Shown here piece by piece: positions 1 through 5,732 of a stretch of DNA of 8,931 nucleotides. The stretch comes from Candidatus Faecivivens stercoravium. GTDB taxonomy: Bacteria > Bacillota > Clostridia > Oscillospirales > Ruminococcaceae. The stretch covers positions 1-8,931 of the forward strand of contig DVHA01000184.1 in assembly GCA_018712425.1 (NCBI GenBank), written 5' to 3'. The notes beneath the pieces were generated by a model. That model was not told the origin of the DNA. It saw nothing but the letters and a program-made list of their open reading frames with translations, and made no database searches. Numbering within the stretch: the first letter of the stretch is position 1; each line of letters opens with the position of its first letter. The position numbers were made by a program, and so were the translations under genes.

Positions 1-467
1 TTGTCCCGGATTTCGGCGATTTCGTCGAGGGACAGCTCCCGGGCGAGCACCACCCGTTTGGCCCCCATCCGGTAGAATTCCCGGGCGGCCCGGTAGTTGA
101 CGACCCCGGCCTGGGTGGAGATGTGGATTTCCGCCCCCGGGACCGTCTCCCGCAGCAGCGAGAGCACCCCGAGGTCGGTGACGATAAAGGCGTCCACCCC
201 GGCGTCTGCCGCCCCCCGCAGGAAGGCGGGCAGGCCGTCGAATTCATCGTTCCGGGGAAGGGTGTTGCAGGTGAGGTAAACCCGCTTCCCCATCCCGTGG
301 GCAAGGGCGCAGGCCCTTTCCAGCGCCGGCAGGTCAAAACTCGCCGCCGACGCCCGCATCCCGTAGGCGGTCGAGCCGAGGTAGACGGCGTCGGCCCCGT
401 ACCGCAGGGCAGCCTCCAGCCGCTCAAAATCCCCCGCCGGGGAAAGGACTTCCATCTTCTGGTTCAA
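1..467 (-). CDS. U32-family peptidase/tRNA hydroxylation protein, N-terminal part (runs off window)
   Basis: This is the first 155 codons of a U32 family protein; the rest lies beyond base 1. The N-terminus carries the family signature: MEVLSPAGD, then LRYGADAVYLG, and later AEIHISTQAGVVNYRAA and GAKRVVLAREL, as in the TIM-barrel-like N-terminal domain. U32 proteins were named for collagenase-like peptidases, but characterised bacterial members (TrhP, RlhA) act in tRNA or rRNA uridine/cytidine hydroxylation. I infer a TrhP-like role because the neighbour mltG matches the Bacillus yrrL-yrrN/yrrO order. I chose the TTG at 467 because AAAGGAG (483-477) lies 9 nt before it. The internal ATG at 455 is too far from that site, and the in-frame ATG at 494 has no ribosome site. 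Family call is firm; exact substrate is unknown. Confidence 0.88.
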   Translation of the reverse strand, partial: MNQKMEVLSPAGDFERLEAALRYGADAVYLGSTAYGMRASAASFDLPALERACALAHGMGKRVYLTCNTLPRNDEFDGLPAFLRGAADAGVDAFIVTDLGVLSLLRETVPGAEIHISTQAGVVNYRAAREFYRMGAKRVVLARELSLDEIAEIRD

Positions 468-485
468 GTATAGTTTCTCCTTTGA

Positions 486-511
486 GACATCCATACTGGT
501 TACTGGATGTC
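486..511. promoter_or_regulatory. Hairpin directly upstream of the U32 ribosome-binding site
   Basis: An 8-bp perfect inverted repeat, GACATCCA (486-493) and TGGATGTC (504-511), encloses a 10-nt loop. On the plus strand it is followed after one G by six T (513-518), so read left to right it has the form of an intrinsic terminator, antisense to the U32 gene. On the minus strand the hairpin ends 3 nt before the AAAGGAG of the U32 gene, so it would sit at the end of that leader. It could block antisense transcription or modulate translation; the sequence alone does not decide. Confidence 0.5.
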
Positions 512-526
512 GTTTTTTAAGCATTT

Positions 527-703
527 TTTGGGTGCTGCGCACGCTTCGTTATCAGTGGCAAAGCTGTGGACAGCTTCGGAAGTACGGGAAGTGAGTGCCT
601 GGGAAAGGGCTCTGCCCTCTCCACTCCCGCAAACCCTTTAAAAAGGGTTTGACCCTAAACTTCTGATGCCGCACGTTTCTCCGTAACTCTAACGCCAGCG
701 CCG
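527..703. repeat. Dispersed intergenic repeat element, copy A
   Basis: This copy aligns without gaps to 5471-5647 with about 155 of 177 bases identical. The core 562-676 has only five differences, four of which form two compensated base pairs. It contains several inverted repeats: GTGC/GCAC near the left end, AGCTGT-GG-ACAGCT at 562-575, a GGGC-TCT-GCCC hairpin around 607-617, and a long A/T-centred hairpin with stem 630-639/642-651. It lies between the mltG stop and the U32 start and fills most of that gap. No reading frame is preserved. It may be a structured RNA element or a small non-autonomous mobile element; I do not recognise it as a named family. The rest of the gap (704-746) holds nothing I can name. 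Confidence 0.88.
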
Positions 704-746
704 ATTCTTACCGCCCGGCGAATCATGCCTTTCAGCAGACCGTTCG

Positions 747-2207
747 TTAATCCAGATAGTTCGCGATATTCGCCTCATGCTGTTCCAGCGTCTCGGCAAA
801 GTAGAAGTTCCCGTCCGAATCGCTGATAAAGTAGTAGTAGGCGGTCGTTTCAGGCGACAGCGCCGCCAGGATCGCGTCCATGCCGGGGTTGCAGATCGGC
901 CCGGCCGGCAGGCCGGTGCACTGGTAGGTGTCGTAGGCGGCGGCCTTCTGCTGGTAGGTGGAGGACTGGCCGGTCATCAGGATGGTGGAATTGGCATAGT
1001 TGCGGGTCGGGTCGGACTGGAGCATCGGGAAGTTCTCCGGGTCGTTTAACCGGTTCCAGTAGATCGACGAAACCAGCGCCATATTGGCCGGGTCGCCGCT
1101 CGCCTCCGACTGGATGATCGACGCCAGGGTGATCGTCTGGTGCTGGGTCAGCCCCATCTCGGCCATCTGGTCCTGGACGGTGTCGATCTTATTCTGGAAG
1201 TTTTGCAGCATCCGGGTGATGACGTTGGCGGGCGTCTCGTTGGTGTAGAATTCATAGGTGTCGGGGAAGAGGTAGCCTTCCAGCGGGTAATAGATATCCG
1301 AAGAGGTGCTCATTTCCTGTTCAAAATCATACCCGTAGTCCGCCCCGGACATCACTTCCTCCCGGAAGTCGTCGGCATCGCAGACCCCGTTCTCCTCCAG
1401 CAGATCGGCCATCTGGTCGACCGTCATTCCCTCGGTGAAGGTGACCCAGACGGTCTCCCTGGCCACCGGCTGCACCTCGATCTCCGAGAGCAGCTGCATA
1501 TAGTTCATGTTGTCGTTTAAGGTGTGCTCCCCTTCCTGGTAAGGGCCGGTCGACCCCTCAAACTTGGCGACATAGGAGAACAGCCAGTCGTACTTGATCA
1601 GCCCCGCGTCCTTGAGCTTGCCGGCGACATCATCGACTGAGTCGTCCGCGTCGATGGTGATGGTCACCGCCCGGTTTTCGGTGATAAAGGCGAGGACATC
1701 GTTAAACACCCGCAGGAACATGACCGCAATAAAGACGCAGAGCAGCACCGTCACCGCGGTATAGGCAAGGCTTATCCCCCACCCGCGGTGGTAGACCCGC
1801 TTGGGCACCCGCCGGAAGAAACCGGGGCTCCGCTTCGGCATCGCCATCGCGTCCCCTTCGTCGGGCGGGAAGTCCTCCGGCGGCGGGGGCGGGGGCGGGG
1901 GCGTTTCGCTGCCGATCGCCACCGTCTGGGTCAGGCCGGCGGGTTCGCCGGTACCTTCCGCGTGGCCGGCGTCAAAGGCGATGGTCCGCTCCTCGTCCGC
2001 CGGGACCGGCAGCGGCTCATCGGGTTCGCCGTAGGGGGCCTCCTGCTCTTCCGAAAGGGTATCGTCCGGATCAAACCGGAAATCCTCCCCCAGCCCGTCC
2101 AGGATCTCATCCGCGTCCGGAAGGGCAGGATTTAAATCTTCCATCTCATCCATATCTTCGGGGAAGCCTTCGTCCGGCCCCGGAAACCGGTTCTGTCTGT
2201 TGTCCAT
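747..2207 (-). CDS. mltG: Endolytic murein transglycosylase MltG (YceG-like)
   Basis: Membrane-anchored lytic transglycosylase that cleaves nascent peptidoglycan glycan strands and so sets strand length. The 486-aa protein has an acidic, proline-rich cytoplasmic tail (1 to about 140) with eight consecutive prolines at 103-110, one membrane segment at about 144-166 (GWGISLAYTAVTVLLCVFIAV), then an extracellular LysM-like region and the YceG catalytic domain. The catalytic block reads LASIIQSEASGD with the conserved glutamate at 368, followed by SSIYWNRL and MLQSDPTRNYA; family members usually have ExE where this has QSE. The start at 2207 has AAGGGA with 8-nt spacing. The in-frame ATG at 2231 would give an ATGA overlap with the upstream gene but has only a weak site, so both starts are possible. 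It lies downstream of the folate ligase gene and likely shares its transcript. Confidence 0.93.
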   Translation of the reverse strand: MDNRQNRFPGPDEGFPEDMDEMEDLNPALPDADEILDGLGEDFRFDPDDTLSEEQEAPYGEPDEPLPVPADEERTIAFDAGHAEGTGEPAGLTQTVAIGSETPPPPPPPPEDFPPDEGDAMAMPKRSPGFFRRVPKRVYHRGWGISLAYTAVTVLLCVFIAVMFLRVFNDVLAFITENRAVTITIDADDSVDDVAGKLKDAGLIKYDWLFSYVAKFEGSTGPYQEGEHTLNDNMNYMQLLSEIEVQPVARETVWVTFTEGMTVDQMADLLEENGVCDADDFREEVMSGADYGYDFEQEMSTSSDIYYPLEGYLFPDTYEFYTNETPANVITRMLQNFQNKIDTVQDQMAEMGLTQHQTITLASIIQSEASGDPANMALVSSIYWNRLNDPENFPMLQSDPTRNYANSTILMTGQSSTYQQKAAAYDTYQCTGLPAGPICNPGMDAILAALSPETTAYYYFISDSDGNFYFAETLEQHEANIANYLD

Positions 2208-2227
2208 TCCATCATCCCTTCTATTTA

Positions 2228-2842
2228 TCATCGTATATCGTCCGAAGCGGGAAACCGTTTGATAAATTTCTCGGTCACCAGGATATCTGCCCGGCGGTCA
2301 TACCGGCCGTGGGGCAGCCGGGTCTTGAGGCAGGCGGTGTAGCAGACCCCCGCCGTCACACCGGGATAGCGGGAAAGGAAGCGGTCGTAGTAGCCCTTGC
2401 CGTAGCCGAGCCGGTACCCTTCCAGGTCAAACCCCAGCCCCGGTAGCACGCAGAAGGAGTGCAGCAGCATCCCCGCCGCCAGCGGCAGCTCTTCCGCCTT
2501 CTCCGGCACCGGCTCCAGCACCCCGAAAGTCCCGGGCGCCAGTTCCGAAAGGGCGTTTACATAGAAAAACTTCATTTCCACCTTCCCCGGCACGCACCAG
2601 GGCACCGCCACCCGTTTGCCGTCGGAAACCGCCTGTTCAATCAGCCGGTGGGTGTCGACCTCAATGGCGGTCGAGACATAGGTGAGGAGCAAAGGCGACT
2701 CCCGGTATTCCGGCAGGGCCGTGAGCTTTTGCAGGATCTTCCCATCCCGGCTCCCCTTGTCATCGGGGAGGAAGCTGCGGCGGATAGTCTTAAACTCCTG
2801 GCGCAGCGCTTTTTTCACTTCCCGGATGTCGGTGTACCGCAT
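2228..2842 (-). CDS. 5-formyltetrahydrofolate cyclo-ligase
   Basis: Cytosolic ATP-dependent enzyme converting 5-formyl-tetrahydrofolate to 5,10-methenyl-tetrahydrofolate, returning the stored folate to one-carbon metabolism. The 204-aa product has the family layout: an N-terminal basic helix (REVKKALRQEFKTIRRSF), the EVDT folate-site segment at 61-64, and the diagnostic nucleotide/folate loop PGLGFDLEGYRLGYGKGYYDRF at about 134-155. Length is normal. I chose ATG 2842, with AAAGGG about 10 nt upstream and a 34-bp gap after tmk. An in-frame TTG at 2884 would overlap tmk by 8 nt and add 14 charged residues with no family match. Its position between the thymidylate genes and mltG suggests shared transcription; methylene-tetrahydrofolate is the carbon donor for dTMP synthesis, so a metabolic link is plausible. 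Confidence 0.94.
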   Translation of the reverse strand: MRYTDIREVKKALRQEFKTIRRSFLPDDKGSRDGKILQKLTALPEYRESPLLLTYVSTAIEVDTHRLIEQAVSDGKRVAVPWCVPGKVEMKFFYVNALSELAPGTFGVLEPVPEKAEELPLAAGMLLHSFCVLPGLGFDLEGYRLGYGKGYYDRFLSRYPGVTAGVCYTACLKTRLPHGRYDRRADILVTEKFIKRFPASDDIR

Positions 2843-2876
2843 GGCTCTCAACCCTTTCGTTTTTTCTGTCTGTCTT

Positions 2877-3530
2877 TTACCCAATCACTTGCAGGATCTT
2901 CCCGGTGACCGTCTCCACCGGCAGCGGCGAAACCCCGTCGTCACAGCGGATACGGGCCCAATGCCAGTGCCGGGCGGCAAAATCGGCCGTCCGGCGGCAG
3001 GCTTCGAGATACCGCCGGTTTTTCTCGTGGATATCCCGTTTGGATTCGTCCCCGGCATACCGCGCCGACAGGAGTTTGTCGGAAATGGCCCGCTCCATCT
3101 CCAGGTAGATGGTCAGGTCGGGCGCCGGCAGGCCCAGTTTCCCATATTCGTAGTCCTCAATCCACCGCAAGTACCCTTCCCATTCCGATTCCGGGAGTTT
3201 GCCCATCTGGTGGATGGCGTTGGAGGTGGCGTAGCGGGTCGCGAGGATGGTGGCCCCTGCCTCATATTCCTTTTTCCAGTGGAGCATGTAAGAGGCGTAC
3301 CGGTCGACGGCGTAAAAGCTGCCGGCGGCGTAGGCGTTTATATCGTCCGGGTTTTCGGAGAATTCCCCCGCCAGGTACATCTTAACCAGCGTCGAGGAAG
3401 GTTCGGCGTAGTCGGGGAAGGAGATAAGCTGCACCCGCTCCCCCCGCTCCCGCAGCGCCCGGGCGACCCGTTCCCCCTGGGTCGACTTGCCGCAGCCGTC
3501 CAGCCCGTCCAGCACAATCAGCCGCCCCAT
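2877..3530 (-). CDS. tmk: Thymidylate kinase (dTMP kinase) family protein with altered DRY motif
   Basis: P-loop nucleoside monophosphate kinase of the dTMP kinase family, expected to phosphorylate dTMP to dTDP with ATP in the cytosol. In its 217 aa are a P-loop GLDGCGKST at 9-17, FPDY at 38-41, the substrate-site helix FYAVDRYASY at 72-81, PAPDLTIYLE at 135-144 and a lid segment SARYAGDESKRD at 156-167. The usual DR(Y/H) motif after the second strand reads TRYATSN (98-104): Thr98 replaces Asp while Arg99 and Tyr100 remain. Start 3530 has AGAAGGA 5 nt upstream and shares one base with the stop of the ThyX-like gene (TGATG), so the two are likely translationally coupled. A longer in-frame start at 3623 adds residues that overlap the neighbour and is rejected. 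Whether it is the cell's main dTMP kinase cannot be told here. Confidence 0.85.
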   Translation of the reverse strand: MGRLIVLDGLDGCGKSTQGERVARALRERGERVQLISFPDYAEPSSTLVKMYLAGEFSENPDDINAYAAGSFYAVDRYASYMLHWKKEYEAGATILATRYATSNAIHQMGKLPESEWEGYLRWIEDYEYGKLGLPAPDLTIYLEMERAISDKLLSARYAGDESKRDIHEKNRRYLEACRRTADFAARHWHWARIRCDDGVSPLPVETVTGKILQVIG

Positions 3531-4174
3531 CAGTCCTTCTCCCCGGCTTTCCCGGCCCATTCGCCGGTAATCAGGTCGGCGGCGTAGGGGAGCGACCGGA
3601 TCCAGTCGCAGAAGGTGTGCCATTCTTCCAGCTTATGGTCCTTGCGGGCGAAGTAGATATTCCGCAGCGTCTCATAATTCAGCGTACAGGTGCGCATCTG
3701 GTTGTAGGAAGTGGGGAGCAGCTGGATCATATCGTACCAGTACCGCTTATCCTTCCCCTCCATATATTGTAGCCGGAGATGCTCGAGGAATTCCACCAGC
3801 TTTTCCATCGCCCGGAGGGTCTCATCGTCCATATGGTCGGTGGAGAAGTCCTCCAGCGAAAAGGGCTTGGCGTGGATTTTGTGCATCGTCGAGGTGGAAT
3901 TGGCCACCGTCGCCACCTTATAGGTATCGTATTCCTTCCACCAGTAGAGGGGGGCGGTGACATCGACCGATACAAAGATCATCCGGATGAATTTACGGTG
4001 GTCGCTCCCGGCGGCACAGAGCCTGCGGGCGAGGGAGAGGTCGTTTTCCCCGAAGTGGAAGACGCCCGCCTCATCCGTCCAGCTGTCCATCCTGTCCCAG
4101 CTGTTTAGAGGGTTGCGGGCCCCCCGCATCGCGTTTTCCATATTCATCACGGCTGTATGTTGAACCGAAAGCAT
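3530..4174 (-). CDS. ThyX-fold protein with degenerate active site (function unknown)
   Basis: Remote relative of flavin-dependent thymidylate synthase ThyX, judged by eye against the Thermotoga protein from memory. The segment IRMIFVSVDVTAPLYWWKEY matches ThyX IVFTFHVKAPIFVARQW, and LLPTSYNQMRTCTLNYETLRNIYFARKD matches [28 protein letters not shown]. At the ThyX signature RHRxxSxNxxSxR this protein has TYKVATVANSTST (from residue 84, bases 3925-3917 for TYK), so the FAD/dUMP-binding residues are lost, while a later Arg-x-Asp is kept. It is therefore unlikely to be an ordinary thymidylate synthase. The ATG at 4174 has AAGGAG about 13 nt upstream, a long spacing. GTG 4207 (225 aa) and ATGs at 4147 and 4141 are alternatives. 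It is first in the block and overlaps tmk by one base. Confidence 0.72.
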   Translation of the reverse strand: MLSVQHTAVMNMENAMRGARNPLNSWDRMDSWTDEAGVFHFGENDLSLARRLCAAGSDHRKFIRMIFVSVDVTAPLYWWKEYDTYKVATVANSTSTMHKIHAKPFSLEDFSTDHMDDETLRAMEKLVEFLEHLRLQYMEGKDKRYWYDMIQLLPTSYNQMRTCTLNYETLRNIYFARKDHKLEEWHTFCDWIRSLPYAADLITGEWAGKAGEKD

Positions 4175-4234
4175 CTGGTTTTTCGTTCTCCTTCCGAAGG
4201 GGTTCACCGCCCATTCCAGGCGGTACGCATATAT

Positions 4235-4247
4235 TGGTATTATACCA
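4235..4247. promoter_or_regulatory. Perfect 13-bp palindrome over the -10: candidate operator
   Basis: TGGTATTATACCA is perfectly symmetrical about base 4241 and covers the whole -10 element of the leftward promoter. A repressor bound here would block that promoter. The small HTH regulator encoded 190 bp away on the other strand is a candidate, by position only. Part of the symmetry follows from the TATAAT itself. Confidence 0.35.
4239..4247 (-). promoter_or_regulatory. Extended -10 promoter for the thyX-like/tmk/folate/mltG block
   Basis: On the minus strand the sequence reads TGG-TATAAT (4247-4239), an extended -10 with a perfect TATAAT. The spaced -35 position is only T-rich (TTTTTT), so the extended element probably carries recognition. 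Transcription would start near 4232, 25 nt before GTG 4207 and 58 nt before ATG 4174. Confidence 0.65.
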
Positions 4248-4385
4248 CACCCGTGCCCCGAAAAAAAGGCCCGGACAGGAAAAGTCGAAGTTTATTTACA
4301 ACTCCTGGCCGCCGGATTCCCGTCCAAAAGGCCGGCGGACCGCCCATTTCCAATATTTTTTTGCGTCCTGCCCAATATATTAGGG

Positions 4386-4413
4386 TTGTTTTCGACAAAA
4401 ATGCGCGTATAAT
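4386..4413 (+). promoter_or_regulatory. Promoter of the small HTH regulator gene
   Basis: TTGTTT (4386-4391), 16 nt, then TATAAT (4408-4413). The predicted start near 4420 leaves a leader of only about a dozen bases holding the GAGG ribosome site (4421-4424), 8 nt before ATG 4433. Confidence 0.65.
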
Positions 4414-4432
4414 AGAAGTCGAGGTATCGGTT

Positions 4433-4636
4433 ATGATTAGTTATGCACCCTTTTACAAGACCTTGAAGGAAAAGAACATCACAGAATATTATTTGATCTT
4501 TAAGGCTGGTATCTCTGCCAACACCATCCACCGGATGAAGCACGGGTATACCATCACCTTAAAGACGCTGGACACCCTGTGCAGCATTTTACAGTGCCCG
4601 GTCTCCGATATTATCGAATACATTCCGGACGAGTAA
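4433..4636 (+). CDS. Small Cro/CI-type (XRE) helix-turn-helix regulator
   Basis: A 67-aa single-domain DNA-binding protein, probably a transcription regulator acting as a dimer. The sequence fits the compact HTH family common in Firmicutes: YAPFYKTLKEKNITEYYLIFKAGISANTIHRMKHG (the scaffold and recognition helices, about 4-38), then ITLKTLDTLCSILQCPVSDIIEYIPDE, in which the T-L-x-x-L-C-x-x-L-x-C-x-x-x-D-I-I-x-Y pattern is typical. Nothing else is attached, so there is no sensor domain. Start 4433 has GAGG at 8-nt spacing behind a good promoter; the reading frame stays open upstream to 4157 but that part overlaps the divergent gene and promoter and is not coding. Its targets may include its own intergenic region; that is inference from position. 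Confidence 0.88.
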   Translation: MISYAPFYKTLKEKNITEYYLIFKAGISANTIHRMKHGYTITLKTLDTLCSILQCPVSDIIEYIPDE

Positions 4637-4679
4637 AAAGCGGCGGTTTGTTTGCGCTGTCCAATTTTAACGCACAGCC

Positions 4680-4708
4680 TTGATTTTTCCATCCGGAAGG
4701 CGTATAAT
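4680..4708 (+). promoter_or_regulatory. Promoter of the DUF4867 gene
   Basis: TTGATT (4680-4685), exactly 17 nt, then TATAAT (4703-4708): close to the vegetative sigma consensus. The start would fall near 4715. It lies 44 bp after the HTH gene stop, with no clear terminator between, so read-through from that gene is also possible. Confidence 0.75.
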
Positions 4709-4722
4709 AAAAGAAAAACCGT

Positions 4723-4751
4723 GCGGGGGCACATCCCGCCGGGACAGGAGG
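4723..4751 (+). promoter_or_regulatory. Leader hairpin and strong ribosome-binding site of the DUF4867 gene
   Basis: The short leader contains a GC stem, GCGGG (4723-4727) with CCCGC (4735-4739), then a full AGGAGG (4746-4751) 8 nt before ATG 4760. The ribosome site lies outside the stem, so translation should be efficient. The site fixes the start codon. Confidence 0.6.
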
Positions 4752-4759
4752 TTTTCCAT

Positions 4760-5407
4760 ATGCAGGAGCTGCTGACAACATTACGAGAGAAAAACCCCGG
4801 GCTGCCCTTTTATTCGGTAAACGACCCGGAATTCAAGCTGTACGGGCGGAAGGTGGACCTGCCGATGCCGGGCTTTACGGCGGTGCTGGAATCGCTGCCG
4901 CTTCCCGCCACCGGCAGCGCCTACGACCCGTCGATCGAGGCGCTGGAACGGTGCCCGGAGGCGGGTGAGGTCAGCCGGGTGCTCTACGGCGAGCAGCCCA
5001 CCGAGGCCGGCTGCTGCTGGGGCTACAACAGCCGCTTAAACGCGCTGGAATGGCACCAGGGGAGCGAAATCAACCTGGCCGTCGGCGAACCGCTGGTACT
5101 GCTGCTGGCGACCCTCTTCGACCTGGAGGACGGCCGGCTGGATTCCGGGAAGGTCAAAGCCTTCCTGCTGATGCCGGGCGAGGCGATTGAGGTCTACGGC
5201 ACCACCCTCCACTACTGCCCCTGCCAGGTGACGGACAACGGCTTTAAATGCCTGGTCTGCCTGCCGAAGGGCACCAATACCCCCCTCCGCCTCCCCCACG
5301 AGGACAAGCGCCTCACCGCCAACAACAAGTGGCTCCTCGCCCACGAGGACTGCCCCGAAATCGGCGTCCCCGCCATCTTCGGCGAAAACTGGGAAGTCAA
5401 GTACTAA
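4760..5407 (+). CDS. DUF4867 family, cupin-like protein
   Basis: A 215-aa soluble protein that I recognise as DUF4867, a family without an assigned reaction that resembles cupin/ureidoglycolate-lyase-like beta barrels. Family-like blocks are FYSVNDPEFKLYGR (17-30), GYNSRLNALEWHQGSEINLAVGEPLVLLLA (88-117), KVKAFLLMPGEAIEVYGTTLHYCPCQV (131-157), CLVCLPKGTNTPL (164-176) and NNKWLLAHED (188-197). His99, Glu103 and His151 stand where a cupin would place metal ligands; that role is inference. It is cysteine-rich for its size (Cys85, 86, 153, 155, 164, 167, 198). There is no signal peptide or membrane segment. It has its own promoter, strong ribosome site and terminator, so it forms a single-gene unit; no neighbour indicates a pathway. 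DUF4867 genes elsewhere often sit with sugar-metabolism genes, which are absent here. Confidence 0.8.
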   Translation: MQELLTTLREKNPGLPFYSVNDPEFKLYGRKVDLPMPGFTAVLESLPLPATGSAYDPSIEALERCPEAGEVSRVLYGEQPTEAGCCWGYNSRLNALEWHQGSEINLAVGEPLVLLLATLFDLEDGRLDSGKVKAFLLMPGEAIEVYGTTLHYCPCQVTDNGFKCLVCLPKGTNTPLRLPHEDKRLTANNKWLLAHEDCPEIGVPAIFGENWEVKY

Positions 5408-5419
5408 GTCAGGCACGCA

Positions 5420-5458
5420 AAAACGCCCCGTCCGGTATTTTTCCGGGCGGGGCGTTTT
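5420..5458 (+). terminator. Intrinsic terminator after the DUF4867 gene
   Basis: A 16-bp stem, 5420-5435 with 5443-5458 (one G-T pair), encloses a 7-nt T-rich loop. The base is AAAACGCCCCG paired to CGGGGCGTTTT, giving a T-run on the plus strand and an A-run before the stem, so it could work in both directions. It starts 13 nt after the stop codon. Confidence 0.9.
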
Positions 5459-5470
5459 CTTGGATTATAT

Positions 5471-5647
5471 TTTGGGTGCTGCGCACGCTTCATTTCGGGC
5501 GATGCAGCTGTGGACAGCTTCGGAAGTACGGGAAGTGACTGCCTGGGAAAGGGCTCTGCCCTCTCCACTCCCGCCAGCCCTTTAAAAAGGGCTGGACCCT
5601 AAACTTCTGATGCCGCACGTCGCTTCGTAACGTAAACGCCAGCGCCG
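5471..5647. repeat. Dispersed intergenic repeat element, copy B
   Basis: Second copy of the 527-703 element, same orientation and no gaps. Its central hairpin has stem 5574-5583 with 5586-5595 and carries C-G and G-C pairs where copy A has A-T and A-T. The two copies diverge most at 5492-5505 (11 of 14 differ), just before the AGCTGT-GG-ACAGCT repeat, and near the right end at 5621-5634. It sits between two facing terminators in the 325-bp convergent gap 5408-5732, so transcripts from the flanking genes should not cross it. Stretch 5648-5676 holds nothing I can name. Confidence 0.88.
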
Positions 5648-5677
5648 GATTTTACATTCTCTGTGATTCAGTAGCCA

Positions 5678-5714
5678 AAACGCCCCGTCTGGTATCGTTC
5701 CATGCGGGGCGTTT
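5678..5714 (-). terminator. Intrinsic terminator after ftsH
   Basis: A 10-bp perfect base stem, 5678-5687 with 5705-5714 (AAACGCCCCG/CGGGGCGTTT), is topped by a shorter TGG/CCA pairing. Read on the minus strand it lies 18 nt past the ftsH stop and ends in GCGTTTT. Its sequence is close to the terminator at 5420-5458, loop bases included. Confidence 0.82.
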
Positions 5715-5732
5715 CCTGCTTTAATCTGACGC

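Larger units (their letters stand above)
4229..4380. repeat. CCAATAT boxes in the divergent intergenic region
   Basis: CCAATAT occurs at 4350-4356 and 4372-4378, and inverted (ATATTGG) at 4231-4237. The outer two share nine bases (CCAATATAT at 4372-4380, ATATATTGG at 4229-4237). One box overlaps the leftward promoter; the other two lie just upstream of the rightward promoter. The region also holds a GC-rich hairpin, CCGCCGG (4309-4315) with CCGGCGG (4332-4338). No gene is apparent between 4208 and 4432. Confidence 0.35.

Noticed and set aside
564..574. TGTGGACAG in the repeat element as a DnaA box
   Set aside because: It matches only 7 of 9 bases of a DnaA box, and is explained by the AGCTGT-GG-ACAGCT inverted repeat. 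There is no cluster of boxes and no origin-type gene nearby.
649..676. TTGACC in element copy A as a -35 box
   Set aside because: There is no -10 at a workable distance, and copy B reads TGGACC because the base belongs to the hairpin stem, so no promoter is conserved.
2682..3587. A 301-codon open frame on the plus strand opposite tmk and the folate ligase gene
   Set aside because: It is antisense to two well-recognised genes, its translation is low-complexity rich in Gly, Arg, Pro and Val as expected from a shadow frame in GC-rich DNA, and no ribosome site or family match is visible.
4157..4432. N-terminal extension of the HTH regulator frame
   Set aside because: The frame stays open, but this stretch crosses the divergent gene start, both promoters and AT-rich intergenic DNA. 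The promoter and GAGG site just before 4433 fit the short protein.
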